Shown here: positions 26,001 through 33,910 of the stretch, piece after piece
How positions within the stretch are numbered: position 1 is the first letter of the stretch
Layout of the letters: every line of letters begins with the position of its first letter
Assembly (NCBI GenBank): GCA_964643295.1
Contig: CAZXSN010000001.1
Location: 186,001-250,000, forward strand
DNA from: Merdiplasma sp964643295
Lineage (GTDB): Bacteria > Bacillota > Clostridia > Lachnospirales > Lachnospiraceae
Length of the DNA stretch: 64,000 bases
Direction: 5' to 3'
Notes under the pieces: generated by a model
Databases searched by the model: none
What the model saw: the letters and a program-made list of their open reading frames with translations, nothing else
Told to the model about the DNA's origin: nothing
Position numbers and translations under genes: made by a program

Positions 26001-26750
26001 AGGGCGTCATTTGTAACCATCCGTGACGGGATCGCCAGGGGAAAAAGCGGGGAAAGCGCGGCGCGGGAAGTGACCGCCCTGCTGGAACGCGTGAGAGACA
26101 AGTACATTGCGCGGTATCTGGAAGAACATCAGAAAAAGCGGCTTGACGAGGATGGGGAAAGGCAGCGCGACGCGCTTTTAAAGAGTCCTGTTCTGGCAAG
26201 CTTACGCAGGCTTCGGGTAATTGAGATTCTTTCCGGGACCAAGGAGCTGGCGATTGAGCAGGAACTTATGGAGTTAAAACCCTGCAGCCATCTGACGGCT
26301 GCGGAGCTGGAAAACAATCCGTTCTGTACGCACTGCGGCTACAGGCTGGGGGATCAGGTGAAGGATGCTGCCGGGCAGCTGAAAGATTTGGAGCGCCGGA
26401 TGAAGGAACTGCTTAACGAATGGACGGACACTCTTCTTAATACGATTTCCGATCCGCTTGTCGCAGGACAGATGGAGTATCTGGATTGGCGGCAGAAAGC
26501 GGAGATGGAGGCGTTCCTTGCTTCCGGAAAGCTGCCGGAGACCGTGGACGATCACTTCGTGCAGAGCGTGAAAACGCTGCTGCAGGGATTTGAACCGGTG
26601 GTGATCGATCCGGAGGAACTGGTGCGAAGACTGCAGGGAGCCGGTCCCTGTGAGGTTGGGGTGTTTAAAAGCCGCTTCAACGCGATCATCGATGCCTGCA
26701 CCAGAGGAAAGGATTTGCGGAAACTGCGCATTATTCTAAAGACTCGCTGA
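23070..26750 (+). CDS. DUF6079/BrxC-PglY-like large ATPase of a defence-type module
   Basis: A 1226-aa P-loop ATPase. Walker A is GNYGTGKSH (residues 67-75) and Walker B is YLIVVDELLNFL, within an AAA-like core. A long helical middle and C-terminal part follows, with a small cysteine cluster near the end (KPCSHLT ... FCTHCGYRL). Size, order and motifs resemble the DUF6079 proteins and the BrxC/PglY ATPases of BREX phage-defence systems. AGAAGGAGAAAAAAG precedes the ATG. The methyltransferase gene starts 71 bases after its stop and a helicase gene follows, so the three form one operon. Role inferred: ATP-driven sensing or remodelling of DNA together with the two partners. Confidence 0.78.
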   Translation: MKYSELISFHPIEDVIQLTSANDADRAREYVRTYVMSDRMAANLKTLVIDQLQMDETANNKGVLIVGNYGTGKSHLMSMISAVANDDTCLAELTNQNFAEDAKRIAGKFEVLRFELTGVTMPLREIVLGFIEDDFHARGIPFETPDFSKVKDNKKLLQDVCQAFSFVYPDKGYLIVVDELLNFLVSRSAQQLALDLEFLRVLGEMCSKSRLRCMFGMQEKLFDNPKFGFVADTLGHVRDRITELVIAKEDTSYVVSERILKKTPEQKELIRRHLEKFAPLYAGMANRMDEFVELFPIHPAYVDILNKVYLIENRHILKNISVTIREIFDQELPEDAPGILSFDEYWPKIKQTPMLRTNPEVRRVLEASEKLENILEHAFPKPAYKPLAIKIIYALSVHRLTTNGLDVRFGLTAENLKDDLCLYLPMPEQDADFLLGVIKATLRDIMATVSGQFIIFNEANSQYFLDVDKVVDYDEKVKQRSSLLSDDDLNRYYYQVIYSCLGWDAKQYVPNFEIYEKDLNWESHGIFREGYLFMGLPAERSTAQPERDFYLLFMPPFGADSAQAANLADEVYFYFKADREFRDALQLFSAASALADLSEGKDKNAYLTRAALAQKKLVKYLSDNKTTCMEAAYLGRRRPLYKVLKGRNAREMDFSETIDLAASLCLDTYFESRYPEFPVFRTKITRRNMAENVRQAFDYFAGRKTAQGAAMLESFHLLDGERICPEKSGYAAYFIDLLKGLPPLGVINYEELFEPVFPETYEDRHFHIPCMFTPIVFLSLVYGGFATMTLKDGRIITAENLDQIPKVLGVDLYEFTCLSKPAQMAMRELKRLFELLGIDPQLLDSPDSQEELIRQFLDKTKEQCDLAVHAREKVQQRFELWGEPLVCESLLLRMRDSCLRVRDEFSNYAVKYNTSAKLNNFRLSLEQVEELGRQMDLVKLVSEYDRFRRECAAIVLYMTSIEGLDLGTDLSEELKAARASFVTIRDGIARGKSGESAAREVTALLERVRDKYIARYLEEHQKKRLDEDGERQRDALLKSPVLASLRRLRVIEILSGTKELAIEQELMELKPCSHLTAAELENNPFCTHCGYRLGDQVKDAAGQLKDLERRMKELLNEWTDTLLNTISDPLVAGQMEYLDWRQKAEMEAFLASGKLPETVDDHFVQSVKTLLQGFEPVVIDPEELVRRLQGAGPCEVGVFKSRFNAIIDACTRGKDLRKLRIILKTR

Positions 26751-26821
26751 CGGATTTGGCCGTTCTTTTTAAGACGCCGGGAAGGGAACCTCTGACCGGA
26801 AACAGGCGGAGGGATGAGACA

Positions 26822-29386
26822 ATGGAACGAAAGAAACTTACGAAGGAAGTAATTGACAGAGTGCGCGGCAGGGAGGATTTTCCCATCAGCACGGATGAGG
26901 ACCTCATCGCGCTGTCCGACGCGCCGTACTATACCGCCTGCCCGAACCCGTTTCTGGAAGAGTTTGTGCGGGAAAACGGAAAAGCGTATGAGGAGGACGA
27001 TCCCTATCACCGGGAGCCGTTTGCCGCGGATGTAAGTGAAGGGAAGTCGGATCCGGTTTACATGGCGCATAATTATCATACGAAAGTACCGTATAAGGCA
27101 ATCATGCGCTACCTGCTGCATTATACGGACCCGGGGGATCTTATTCTGGACGGGTTCTGCGGAAGCGGCATGACCGGGGTTGCCGCCCAGATGTGCGGGC
27201 AGGCGGATCCCGCTTTTCAGGCAGAAATCGAGCAGGAGATGCCGGGAGTCAGATGGGGATCGAGAAAAGCCGTCCTCAACGATCTTTCCCCGGCGGCCAC
27301 GTTTATCTCGTACAACCAGAATACATCCGTGGATGCTGAGGATTTTCAGAAAGAGGCACTGGGGATTTTAAAGGCTTTTGAGAGAGACTACGGCTGGATG
27401 TATGCCACCAGACATCCGGGAGCGGATCATAAGGAAGAAGGCGCGGAGAAAGAAGGCAGAGGATTCATCAACTATACGGTATGGTCCGATGTCTTTATCT
27501 GTCCGCACTGTTCCGGGGAGATGGTGTTCACGGAGGTCGCCTTTGACTATGAGACCAAGAGAGTCAGCGAAACCTTCCGGTGTCCGCACTGCGGCAGGCT
27601 TCTGACCAAAAAGGACTGCTCTTTGGCCTTTGAGACGGTTTATGATTCGCTTCTGCAGAAAAATATCCGGAAATCTGCTCAGAAACCTGTGCTGATCAAC
27701 TACACGTATGACGGGGAAAAATACGAGAAGCGTCCGGATGAGGAGGATCTGGCGGTCATTGAGCGGACAGAGAGGGAAAAGATTCCCTGCTGGATTCCTC
27801 TGATGCGGATGCCCGAGGGAGGGGAAACCCGCAGAAATGACAGGACGGGGATTACTTACCTGCATCATTTTTACACAAGAAGAAACCTGATCGCGCTTTC
27901 CTACCTGATGGATGCCGCAAAGCGGTCTTCTTTAAGCCGGAAGATGCGCTTCGTTTTCGAACAGGTGATTCTGGGAATGTCCAGGATCGCAAGATACGTG
28001 CCCTCCCATTATTCGCAGGTGAATCAGTATCTGAGCGGAACCCTCTATATCGGATCGCAGATCGTGGAGGCCAGTCCGCAGTACATTCTGCAGGGAAAAA
28101 TCAGCAAACTGACAAAACTGTTCTCCCGGTTTCATCCGGAAGAGGGGAACGTATGCATTTCGACCTCCTCCACGACGGAAACCGGCCTCCCGTCCGATTC
28201 CATTGATTATATTTTTACGGATCCGCCCTTTGGAAGCAACCTGGCCTATTCTGAGCTGAACTTTTTCTGGGAAGCGTGGATGCGCTGCATCACCAACAAT
28301 AAGCAGGAGGCGATTGTGAACCCGGCCGCGGGAAAAAATCTGCCCGAGTATCAGGGCCTGATGGAGGACTGCTTTCGCGAATACTACCGCGTTCTCAAGC
28401 CCAATCACTGGATGACGGTAGAGTTTCATAATTCCAAAAACGCGGTGTGGAACGCCATTCAGCAGGCGATTCAGCGGGCGGGATTTCTGATTGCGGATGT
28501 GCGGACGCTGGATAAGAAACAGGGGACCTTTAAACAGATCAATCATTCGCTGGCTGTAAAACAGGATCTGGTGATCTCTGCGTATAAACCCGCCCGCGCT
28601 CTGGAGCGCGATATGACGGTGTTTGCCGGGACACCGGAAACCGCCTGGGCGTTCGTGCGGCAGCATCTTTCCAACCTGCCGGTGGCGGTTTCGGATCCGG
28701 AGGGAAAAATTGACCTTCTCGCGGAGCGGCAGGCCTATCTGCTCTTTGACCGCATGGTGTCCTATCATATCCTGCAGGGGTATGCCGTGCCGCTGGATGC
28801 CGCGGCCTTTTACCGGGGACTGGATGAAAAGTTCCCCAAGCGGGACGGAATGTATTTTCTGCCCGAGCAGGTCACCGAGTATGATCTGGTGCGGTCCGCC
28901 AAAGAGGTGGATGAGGGGAGTGCCCTTACGTCGGTTACCAACGAAAAAAGCGCGATTTCCTGGCTTTATCATGAGCTGGGGGAAAGAAACGGCGGGCCAA
29001 AGACGTATGCCGAGCTGCAGCCTAGGTTTCTGCGGGAAGTGAAGGCGGTGGACCGGTTCGAGGCAATGCCGGAGCTGGCCGTTCTTCTGGAGGAGAATTT
29101 TCTGCAGGATGAGAAGGGCAGATGGTATGTCCCGGATGTGGCAAGGGAAAGCGATCTTGCCAGACTGCGGGAGAAGAGTCTCTGGAAAGAGTTTGAAGGG
29201 TATCTGCACACGAAGGGCAAACTGAAGCTGTTTCGTTCCGAGGCGATTCGCGCAGGCTTTGCCAGGCTGTGGAAGGAAAAAAATTATGCGGCCATCGTAG
29301 AAATGGGGAAGCGTCTGCCGGAGCAGACCTTTGAGGAGGATGCGAATCTGCTGATGTATTACGATATCAGCTTAAGCAGAGTGTAA
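26822..29386 (+). CDS. DNA methyltransferase with inserted zinc ribbon
   Basis: An 854-aa DNA methylase. The AdoMet motif DGFCGSGMTG is at residues 110-119 and the catalytic motif TDPPFGSNLAYSE around 466-478, so it is probably an adenine N6 or cytosine N4 enzyme. Between them sits a four-cysteine zinc ribbon (C227, C230, C254, C257). The opening PYYTACPNPFLEEF and HNYHTKVPYKAIMRYLLH is typical of methylases found beside DUF6079-type ATPases. The start at 26822 has GGAGGG eight bases upstream; an in-frame codon 66 bases earlier falls in poor context. It would mark host DNA. The C-terminal 350 residues are unassigned and may recognise target or partners. Confidence 0.82.
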   Translation: MERKKLTKEVIDRVRGREDFPISTDEDLIALSDAPYYTACPNPFLEEFVRENGKAYEEDDPYHREPFAADVSEGKSDPVYMAHNYHTKVPYKAIMRYLLHYTDPGDLILDGFCGSGMTGVAAQMCGQADPAFQAEIEQEMPGVRWGSRKAVLNDLSPAATFISYNQNTSVDAEDFQKEALGILKAFERDYGWMYATRHPGADHKEEGAEKEGRGFINYTVWSDVFICPHCSGEMVFTEVAFDYETKRVSETFRCPHCGRLLTKKDCSLAFETVYDSLLQKNIRKSAQKPVLINYTYDGEKYEKRPDEEDLAVIERTEREKIPCWIPLMRMPEGGETRRNDRTGITYLHHFYTRRNLIALSYLMDAAKRSSLSRKMRFVFEQVILGMSRIARYVPSHYSQVNQYLSGTLYIGSQIVEASPQYILQGKISKLTKLFSRFHPEEGNVCISTSSTTETGLPSDSIDYIFTDPPFGSNLAYSELNFFWEAWMRCITNNKQEAIVNPAAGKNLPEYQGLMEDCFREYYRVLKPNHWMTVEFHNSKNAVWNAIQQAIQRAGFLIADVRTLDKKQGTFKQINHSLAVKQDLVISAYKPARALERDMTVFAGTPETAWAFVRQHLSNLPVAVSDPEGKIDLLAERQAYLLFDRMVSYHILQGYAVPLDAAAFYRGLDEKFPKRDGMYFLPEQVTEYDLVRSAKEVDEGSALTSVTNEKSAISWLYHELGERNGGPKTYAELQPRFLREVKAVDRFEAMPELAVLLEENFLQDEKGRWYVPDVARESDLARLREKSLWKEFEGYLHTKGKLKLFRSEAIRAGFARLWKEKNYAAIVEMGKRLPEQTFEEDANLLMYYDISLSRV

Positions 29387-29474
29387 GATTCTAAAGATCA
29401 GCCGCGCGGGCGGATTTCGGTTTGCTGAGCTCTTCTGGTGCTCAGCCGCAGAAGAGAACCGGAGGAGGAAGGAA

Positions 29475-32147
29475 ATGTTTGGTATCGGGGAGACCGCGTA
29501 TGATAAGGAAAAAAAGAGACGGGTCAGGATCCTTAAAAGATGCGAGGCCTGGGGGTATATCTCCTATCAGGTCTATGATCCGGCAGCCGGCTGTGTCTAT
29601 TCGGTGACAGAAGAACAGTTAAGCAGCACGCAGGAGGAAAGACAGCCGGATGAAAATTTTCTGCGCTATATGGTCCAGCTCGCCGGAATCAGAAATCAGA
29701 TATCCGCGGGATACCTCGCCTCTCTGACAGAAAATGTCATTCCCCTGCCGCATCAGATCCATGTGCTTAACCGCGTTCTGTCCGGGAGCCGCATCCGCTA
29801 TATCCTGGCGGATGAGGTAGGACTTGGCAAGACGATTGAGGCCGGGATGGTAATACGCGAATTAAAAAGCCGCGGTCTTGTCAGACGCGTACTGGTGGTA
29901 TGCCCAACCGGACTTGTGAACCAGTGGGCCATGGAGATGCAGGAAAAATTCCAGGAGAAGTTTACGGTGATTGTGCCGTCAGACTATGAGGCGATCCGGC
30001 GGCTGACGGGAAAGGAAGATGTTTACGGTTCGTTCGACCAGGTGATTTCCCCTATGGATGCAGTCAAACCTGTTGAGAAACGCGCGGGATGGTCGGATGA
30101 GCGCGTGGAGCAGTACAATAAGGAGCGTATTTATTCCATTATTGACAGCGGCTGGGATCTTATCATCATTGATGAGGCGCATCGGGTGGCAGGTTCCTCC
30201 GGGGAAGTGGCGCGGTATAAGCTGGGAAAGCTTCTGTCCCAGGCAAGCCCCTATCTTTTGCTGCTTACGGCTACGCCGCATAACGGCAGGACGGAGCCGT
30301 TTCTGCGCTTAGTCCGGCTGCTGGATTCCTCCGCTTTTCCCGATGCGAAATCCATTGTGAGAAAGCAGGTTGCCCCGTATCTTATCCGCACAGAGAAAAG
30401 GGAAGCGATTGATAATCAGGGAAATCTGCTGTTTAAGAAGCGCGTGACACACCTTATAACGCTTGCCTGGGGAGAACAAAACAGCCGGCAAAAAGATCTG
30501 TATCAGATGGTGAGCGCCTATGTCTCCAAAGCGTACCAAAAAGCGCGGCGCAGCCGGAAGAAGAACATGTGTCTGATTTTTCTCCTGATCATGATGCAGC
30601 GCATGGTGACGAGCAGTACGGCGGCGATTCTGCAGAGCCTGGAGCGCAGGCTGCGCTTTCTTACAGAGCGGCGGACAAATGAGGGAACGCTCACAGAGCA
30701 GGATCTGTATGAACTGGATTTTGAAGACGGACCGGAGGAAGTCCTGGGAACGGGATCTTACAATGTGCAGGAGGAAATCGAAGAACTGCGCAGTCTTCTG
30801 GAAACTGCCAGGCAGGCGCGGATGCAGAGCAGGGATGTGAAAGAAGAACCTCTGCTGGATCTGATAGACGGTATTCTTGCGGAGGATCCGACAGAGAAAA
30901 TCATTGTTTTTACGGAATTTCGGGCCACGCAGGATTACCTGAGGGAAGTGCTCACTGCGCATGGCCTTGCCGTCACTGTTTTAAACGGGCAGATGAATCT
31001 GACTGAGCGGGCGGCAGCCTTAGAATCCTTTCGGGACCAATGCAGCGTATTTGTTTCCACGGATGCCGGCGGCGAAGGGATCAACCTTCAGTTTGCCAAT
31101 ATCGTTGTCAATTATGATCTGCCATGGAATCCGATGAAGATTGAGCAGCGGATCGGGCGGGCAGACCGTATCGGGCAGAAAAGGGATGTGCATGTCTATA
31201 ACTTTATCCTCTCGGACACCGTCGAAAACCGTGTGCGGCAGGTGCTGGAAGATAAGCTTTCCGCCATCCTGCAGGAAATGGGTGTGGACAAGTATTCCGA
31301 TGTACTGGACAGCGAGGCTGCGGGGAGAGAGTTTACGGATGCCTATCTGGATTCCATCGGATATCCGGGCGGCATAGAAAAACGCCTTTCCCCGGTGGAA
31401 AATGAGCTGAAGCAGCAGATGGAGAATGTAAAGAACTCTCAGGAGATTATCCGGGAAGAAAAGGATCTGCAGGCGTATGTCGGCACACAGCCGGATTTCG
31501 ATGCGGACGCTGCGCTGCAGGCGATGATGAAATATTACGGACTTTGGCAGGGGAACGGGGAGCTTTTGCACAGCCGTTACAAACTTGCGGATGAGCAAAT
31601 CGCCTGGCATCTGAAAACAGAATGGTCTCAGGATCAGGACGCGCCGCTTCTTTGTGTCGGGATTGATGAGTTTCCCAATGAAGCGGGCTTTTTTCTGCTC
31701 TGGCATCTTGCCGTTTCCGCTGAAGATACGGAGCAGCGCATTCTGCCGGTTTTTGTGAACGAAAAGATGATCTTAAGGCCCATGGCAGGCGAACGTTTAA
31801 TGAAAGTGTTTCTGGATAAAAACAGCAGGCTTTCGGTTCGCCTGGGAGAAAAGCTTTCACCTGAGAAATATAAGGAGCTGGAAAAGCTTTCGCTTGGATT
31901 TGCCGCCGATTTGTTTGAGGAGCTTAAGGATAAGCACCTTAAGCGCAATGAGGAAAGTTACGAGAAATACAGGTACGCCCAGAAGCTTCGTACGGAATCT
32001 GCCATGCAGATCGGGATCGAAAATATCCGTAAGGGAAGACTGGAAAAATTAAAAAAAGAAGAGGCGGCGAGTAAAGAGGCCTATCAAAACGGGAAAAAGA
32101 TTTTCCCGGAATTTCGCTTACTGATGCTGGTCAGACTGGAGGCCTGA
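29475..32147 (+). CDS. SNF2/RapA-like DNA helicase of the defence-type module
   Basis: An 890-aa superfamily 2 ATPase. Motif I is DEVGLGKT (113-120), motif II DEAH (233-236), motif III LLTATPHNGR, and the C-terminal lobe has ESFRDQ, STDAGGEGINLQF and QRIGRADRIGQ (558-568). This set is that of the SNF2 family, as in RapA, DISARM DrmD and DpdE. GGAGGAGGAAGGAA precedes the ATG. About 280 residues past the helicase core are helical and unassigned. It is the last gene of the ATPase-methylase-helicase operon, 88 bases after the methylase. It would translocate on DNA; a direct role in restriction of invading DNA is inference. Confidence 0.85.
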   Translation: MFGIGETAYDKEKKRRVRILKRCEAWGYISYQVYDPAAGCVYSVTEEQLSSTQEERQPDENFLRYMVQLAGIRNQISAGYLASLTENVIPLPHQIHVLNRVLSGSRIRYILADEVGLGKTIEAGMVIRELKSRGLVRRVLVVCPTGLVNQWAMEMQEKFQEKFTVIVPSDYEAIRRLTGKEDVYGSFDQVISPMDAVKPVEKRAGWSDERVEQYNKERIYSIIDSGWDLIIIDEAHRVAGSSGEVARYKLGKLLSQASPYLLLLTATPHNGRTEPFLRLVRLLDSSAFPDAKSIVRKQVAPYLIRTEKREAIDNQGNLLFKKRVTHLITLAWGEQNSRQKDLYQMVSAYVSKAYQKARRSRKKNMCLIFLLIMMQRMVTSSTAAILQSLERRLRFLTERRTNEGTLTEQDLYELDFEDGPEEVLGTGSYNVQEEIEELRSLLETARQARMQSRDVKEEPLLDLIDGILAEDPTEKIIVFTEFRATQDYLREVLTAHGLAVTVLNGQMNLTERAAALESFRDQCSVFVSTDAGGEGINLQFANIVVNYDLPWNPMKIEQRIGRADRIGQKRDVHVYNFILSDTVENRVRQVLEDKLSAILQEMGVDKYSDVLDSEAAGREFTDAYLDSIGYPGGIEKRLSPVENELKQQMENVKNSQEIIREEKDLQAYVGTQPDFDADAALQAMMKYYGLWQGNGELLHSRYKLADEQIAWHLKTEWSQDQDAPLLCVGIDEFPNEAGFFLLWHLAVSAEDTEQRILPVFVNEKMILRPMAGERLMKVFLDKNSRLSVRLGEKLSPEKYKELEKLSLGFAADLFEELKDKHLKRNEESYEKYRYAQKLRTESAMQIGIENIRKGRLEKLKKEEAASKEAYQNGKKIFPEFRLLMLVRLEA

Positions 32148-32152
32148 CACAC

Positions 32153-32175
32153 CCCCGATGCCAAAGGCATCGGGG
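32153..32175 (+). terminator. Hairpin at the end of the helicase operon
   Basis: CCCCGATGCC, loop AAA, GGCATCGGGG: a perfect 10-bp stem six bases past the helicase stop. The following T tract (ATTCTAATTT) is weak, so termination may be partial. Confidence 0.65.
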
Positions 32176-32281
32176 ATTCTAATTTAAGAGAAGATTGCTC
32201 AGATAAGCCTGCTTCTCTTAGGACCGGCCAAAAGTCCCATACAGGGCAGCGAACTGTCCGCCTTCTTTTCGGGAAAACAGG

Positions 32282-32310
32282 AAAAGCCGGCAGGCATGTA
32301 AACCTGCCGG
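32282..32310 (-). terminator. Terminator of the aldehyde dehydrogenase operon
   Basis: On the minus strand CCGGCAGG, 8-base loop, CCTGCCGG, then CTTTTCC. It lies 135 bases past the aldehyde dehydrogenase stop and faces the helicase terminator, so the two convergent operons are separated here. Confidence 0.65.
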
Positions 32311-32444
32311 TACAAAGTTTCCTCACGAAATGTAAGGTTTTTCAAATCCGCCCGCATTTTGCGGTACGCACATATGTGCGGCAGGAAATTTACGCGAACG
32401 CGGGTCTTCCTTTTCCTATGGCCCGCGCATGTTTTGGTGGCATC

Positions 32445-33878
32445 CTAAAGCATTCCCTTCACGGAAATGCACTTGATCCTTGTCATTTCCTCAAAGGTGG
32501 AAAAGACGCCTTCTGTTCCCATGCCGGATTTTGACCATCCGCCGAAAGGCATTTCAAAGCTGCGGAAATAGCTGGAGCCGTTGATGACTACGCTGCCGCA
32601 GGAGAGTTCCCGCGAAAAGCGGATAACCTTGGACAGATCTTTTGTAAAGACGCTGCCGCCCAGCCCATACTGGGTGTCGTTGGCAAGGGACAGCGCTTCC
32701 TCCTCGGTATCGAAAGCGATGACCGGCATGACCGGACCGAACACTTCCATATCGTGCAGGATTTCCGCACCGCGGGGAACATCCCTGAGGATGGTCGGCT
32801 CCACAAAGGCGCCTTCGCGTTTTCCGCCTGTCACAAGGGCGGCTCCCCGGCGCAGCGTCCGCCTGATCTGCTGCTCTACTTCCTCAGCCGCGGCCTCGCT
32901 GATTAATGTGCTGATCTGTGTCTGTTCCTCTTTAGGATCTCCGGCCTGAAGAGCGTTCGCGTACCTGGCGGCCTGGGCGAGAAAATCTTCATAATAAGAA
33001 CGGTGGATCAGGAAGCGCTTGGGGGCGCAGCAGATCTGCCCCGCATAGTAAAAGCGGGCTTTTACCGCCTCCTTTACGGCAAGCGCAAGGTCGGCATCGG
33101 CAAGGACGATAAAGGCATCGTTTCCGCCTAACTCCAGCGCGGTTTTTTTCAGGGAAGCGGCTGTGCGCTCGGCAACGGAGATTCCTACCTTCGTTGAGCC
33201 GGTCAGGGAAACGGCATGCACCTGGGGATGACTGCAGAGGGCATTCCCCGTATGGTTTCCCCGTCCGGTGAGCACCTGGATAACTCCTCTCGGGAACCCT
33301 GCCTGATGAAGGAGCCCTACGAGTTTGCAGACAGTGAGCGGATCCTCACTGGAGGGCTTCACGATCACGGCGTTTCCCGACAGGAGAGCGGGAGCAGCCT
33401 TCTGATTGAACAGGTTGCAGGGAAAGTTAAAGGGAATGATGCAGGATACGACGCCCACCGGTTCCCGCACAGTCAGAACCAGATTGTGCTCCTGCCCCCG
33501 CTCCAGACCCGGCGGGAGGATCGAACCGTACAGGTGTTTGGCCTTCTCGCTGAACGCAGTCCAGGCGGTGAAAATATTGCGGATCTCATTGCGGGATTCG
33601 CTGATGGTCTTGCCGGATTCATAAGTTAATGTCAGCGCCAGGTCCTCCTGGTTTATCTGCACCAGCCGTAAGAATTCCTGCACCAGGTCCACCTTTTCAT
33701 ACACGGGCACACGTGCCCAGTCTTTTTGTGCTTCACAGGCACAGGCAACGGCAGCGTTTACGTCTGCCTGGGTGGCATCCGGCACGGTATCGATCAGACT
33801 GCCGTCATAAGGGTTGGTAACCGGAATCGCTGTTCTTTCTGAAGCATCTGTCAGATGCTCTCCTATCCATATCTTCAT
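32445..33878 (-). CDS. NAD(P)-dependent aldehyde dehydrogenase
   Basis: A 477-aa enzyme of the ALDH superfamily. The general-base glutamate is in ALELGGNDAFIV, the catalytic cysteine in YYAGQICCAPKRF, and the cofactor segments are VSCIIPFNFPCNL and VSLTGSTKVG. Start at 33878 has AGGAGG eight bases upstream. It oxidises an aldehyde to an acid; likeness is to the lactaldehyde/succinate semialdehyde branch but the substrate is unclear. The upstream gene (gap 32 bases) encodes an AMP-forming acid ligase, so the pair may convert an aldehyde to an activated acid. That coupling is inference. Confidence 0.88.
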   Translation of the reverse strand: MKIWIGEHLTDASERTAIPVTNPYDGSLIDTVPDATQADVNAAVACACEAQKDWARVPVYEKVDLVQEFLRLVQINQEDLALTLTYESGKTISESRNEIRNIFTAWTAFSEKAKHLYGSILPPGLERGQEHNLVLTVREPVGVVSCIIPFNFPCNLFNQKAAPALLSGNAVIVKPSSEDPLTVCKLVGLLHQAGFPRGVIQVLTGRGNHTGNALCSHPQVHAVSLTGSTKVGISVAERTAASLKKTALELGGNDAFIVLADADLALAVKEAVKARFYYAGQICCAPKRFLIHRSYYEDFLAQAARYANALQAGDPKEEQTQISTLISEAAAEEVEQQIRRTLRRGAALVTGGKREGAFVEPTILRDVPRGAEILHDMEVFGPVMPVIAFDTEEEALSLANDTQYGLGGSVFTKDLSKVIRFSRELSCGSVVINGSSYFRSFEMPFGGWSKSGMGTEGVFSTFEEMTRIKCISVKGML

Positions 33879-33910
33879 TATCCATACCTCCTGAGGGACA
33901 AAAGTCCCGG

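Noticed and set aside
27932..29209. A 425-codon minus-strand frame opposite the methylase gene
   Set aside because: Antisense shadow of a gene with clear methylase motifs; composition is His/Arg-rich with no family likeness.
23070..32147. Complete BREX or DISARM system
   Set aside because: No PglZ, BrxA, BrxB or BrxL for BREX and no DrmA, DrmB or DrmC for DISARM in the window. Only the ATPase, methylase and helicase are present.
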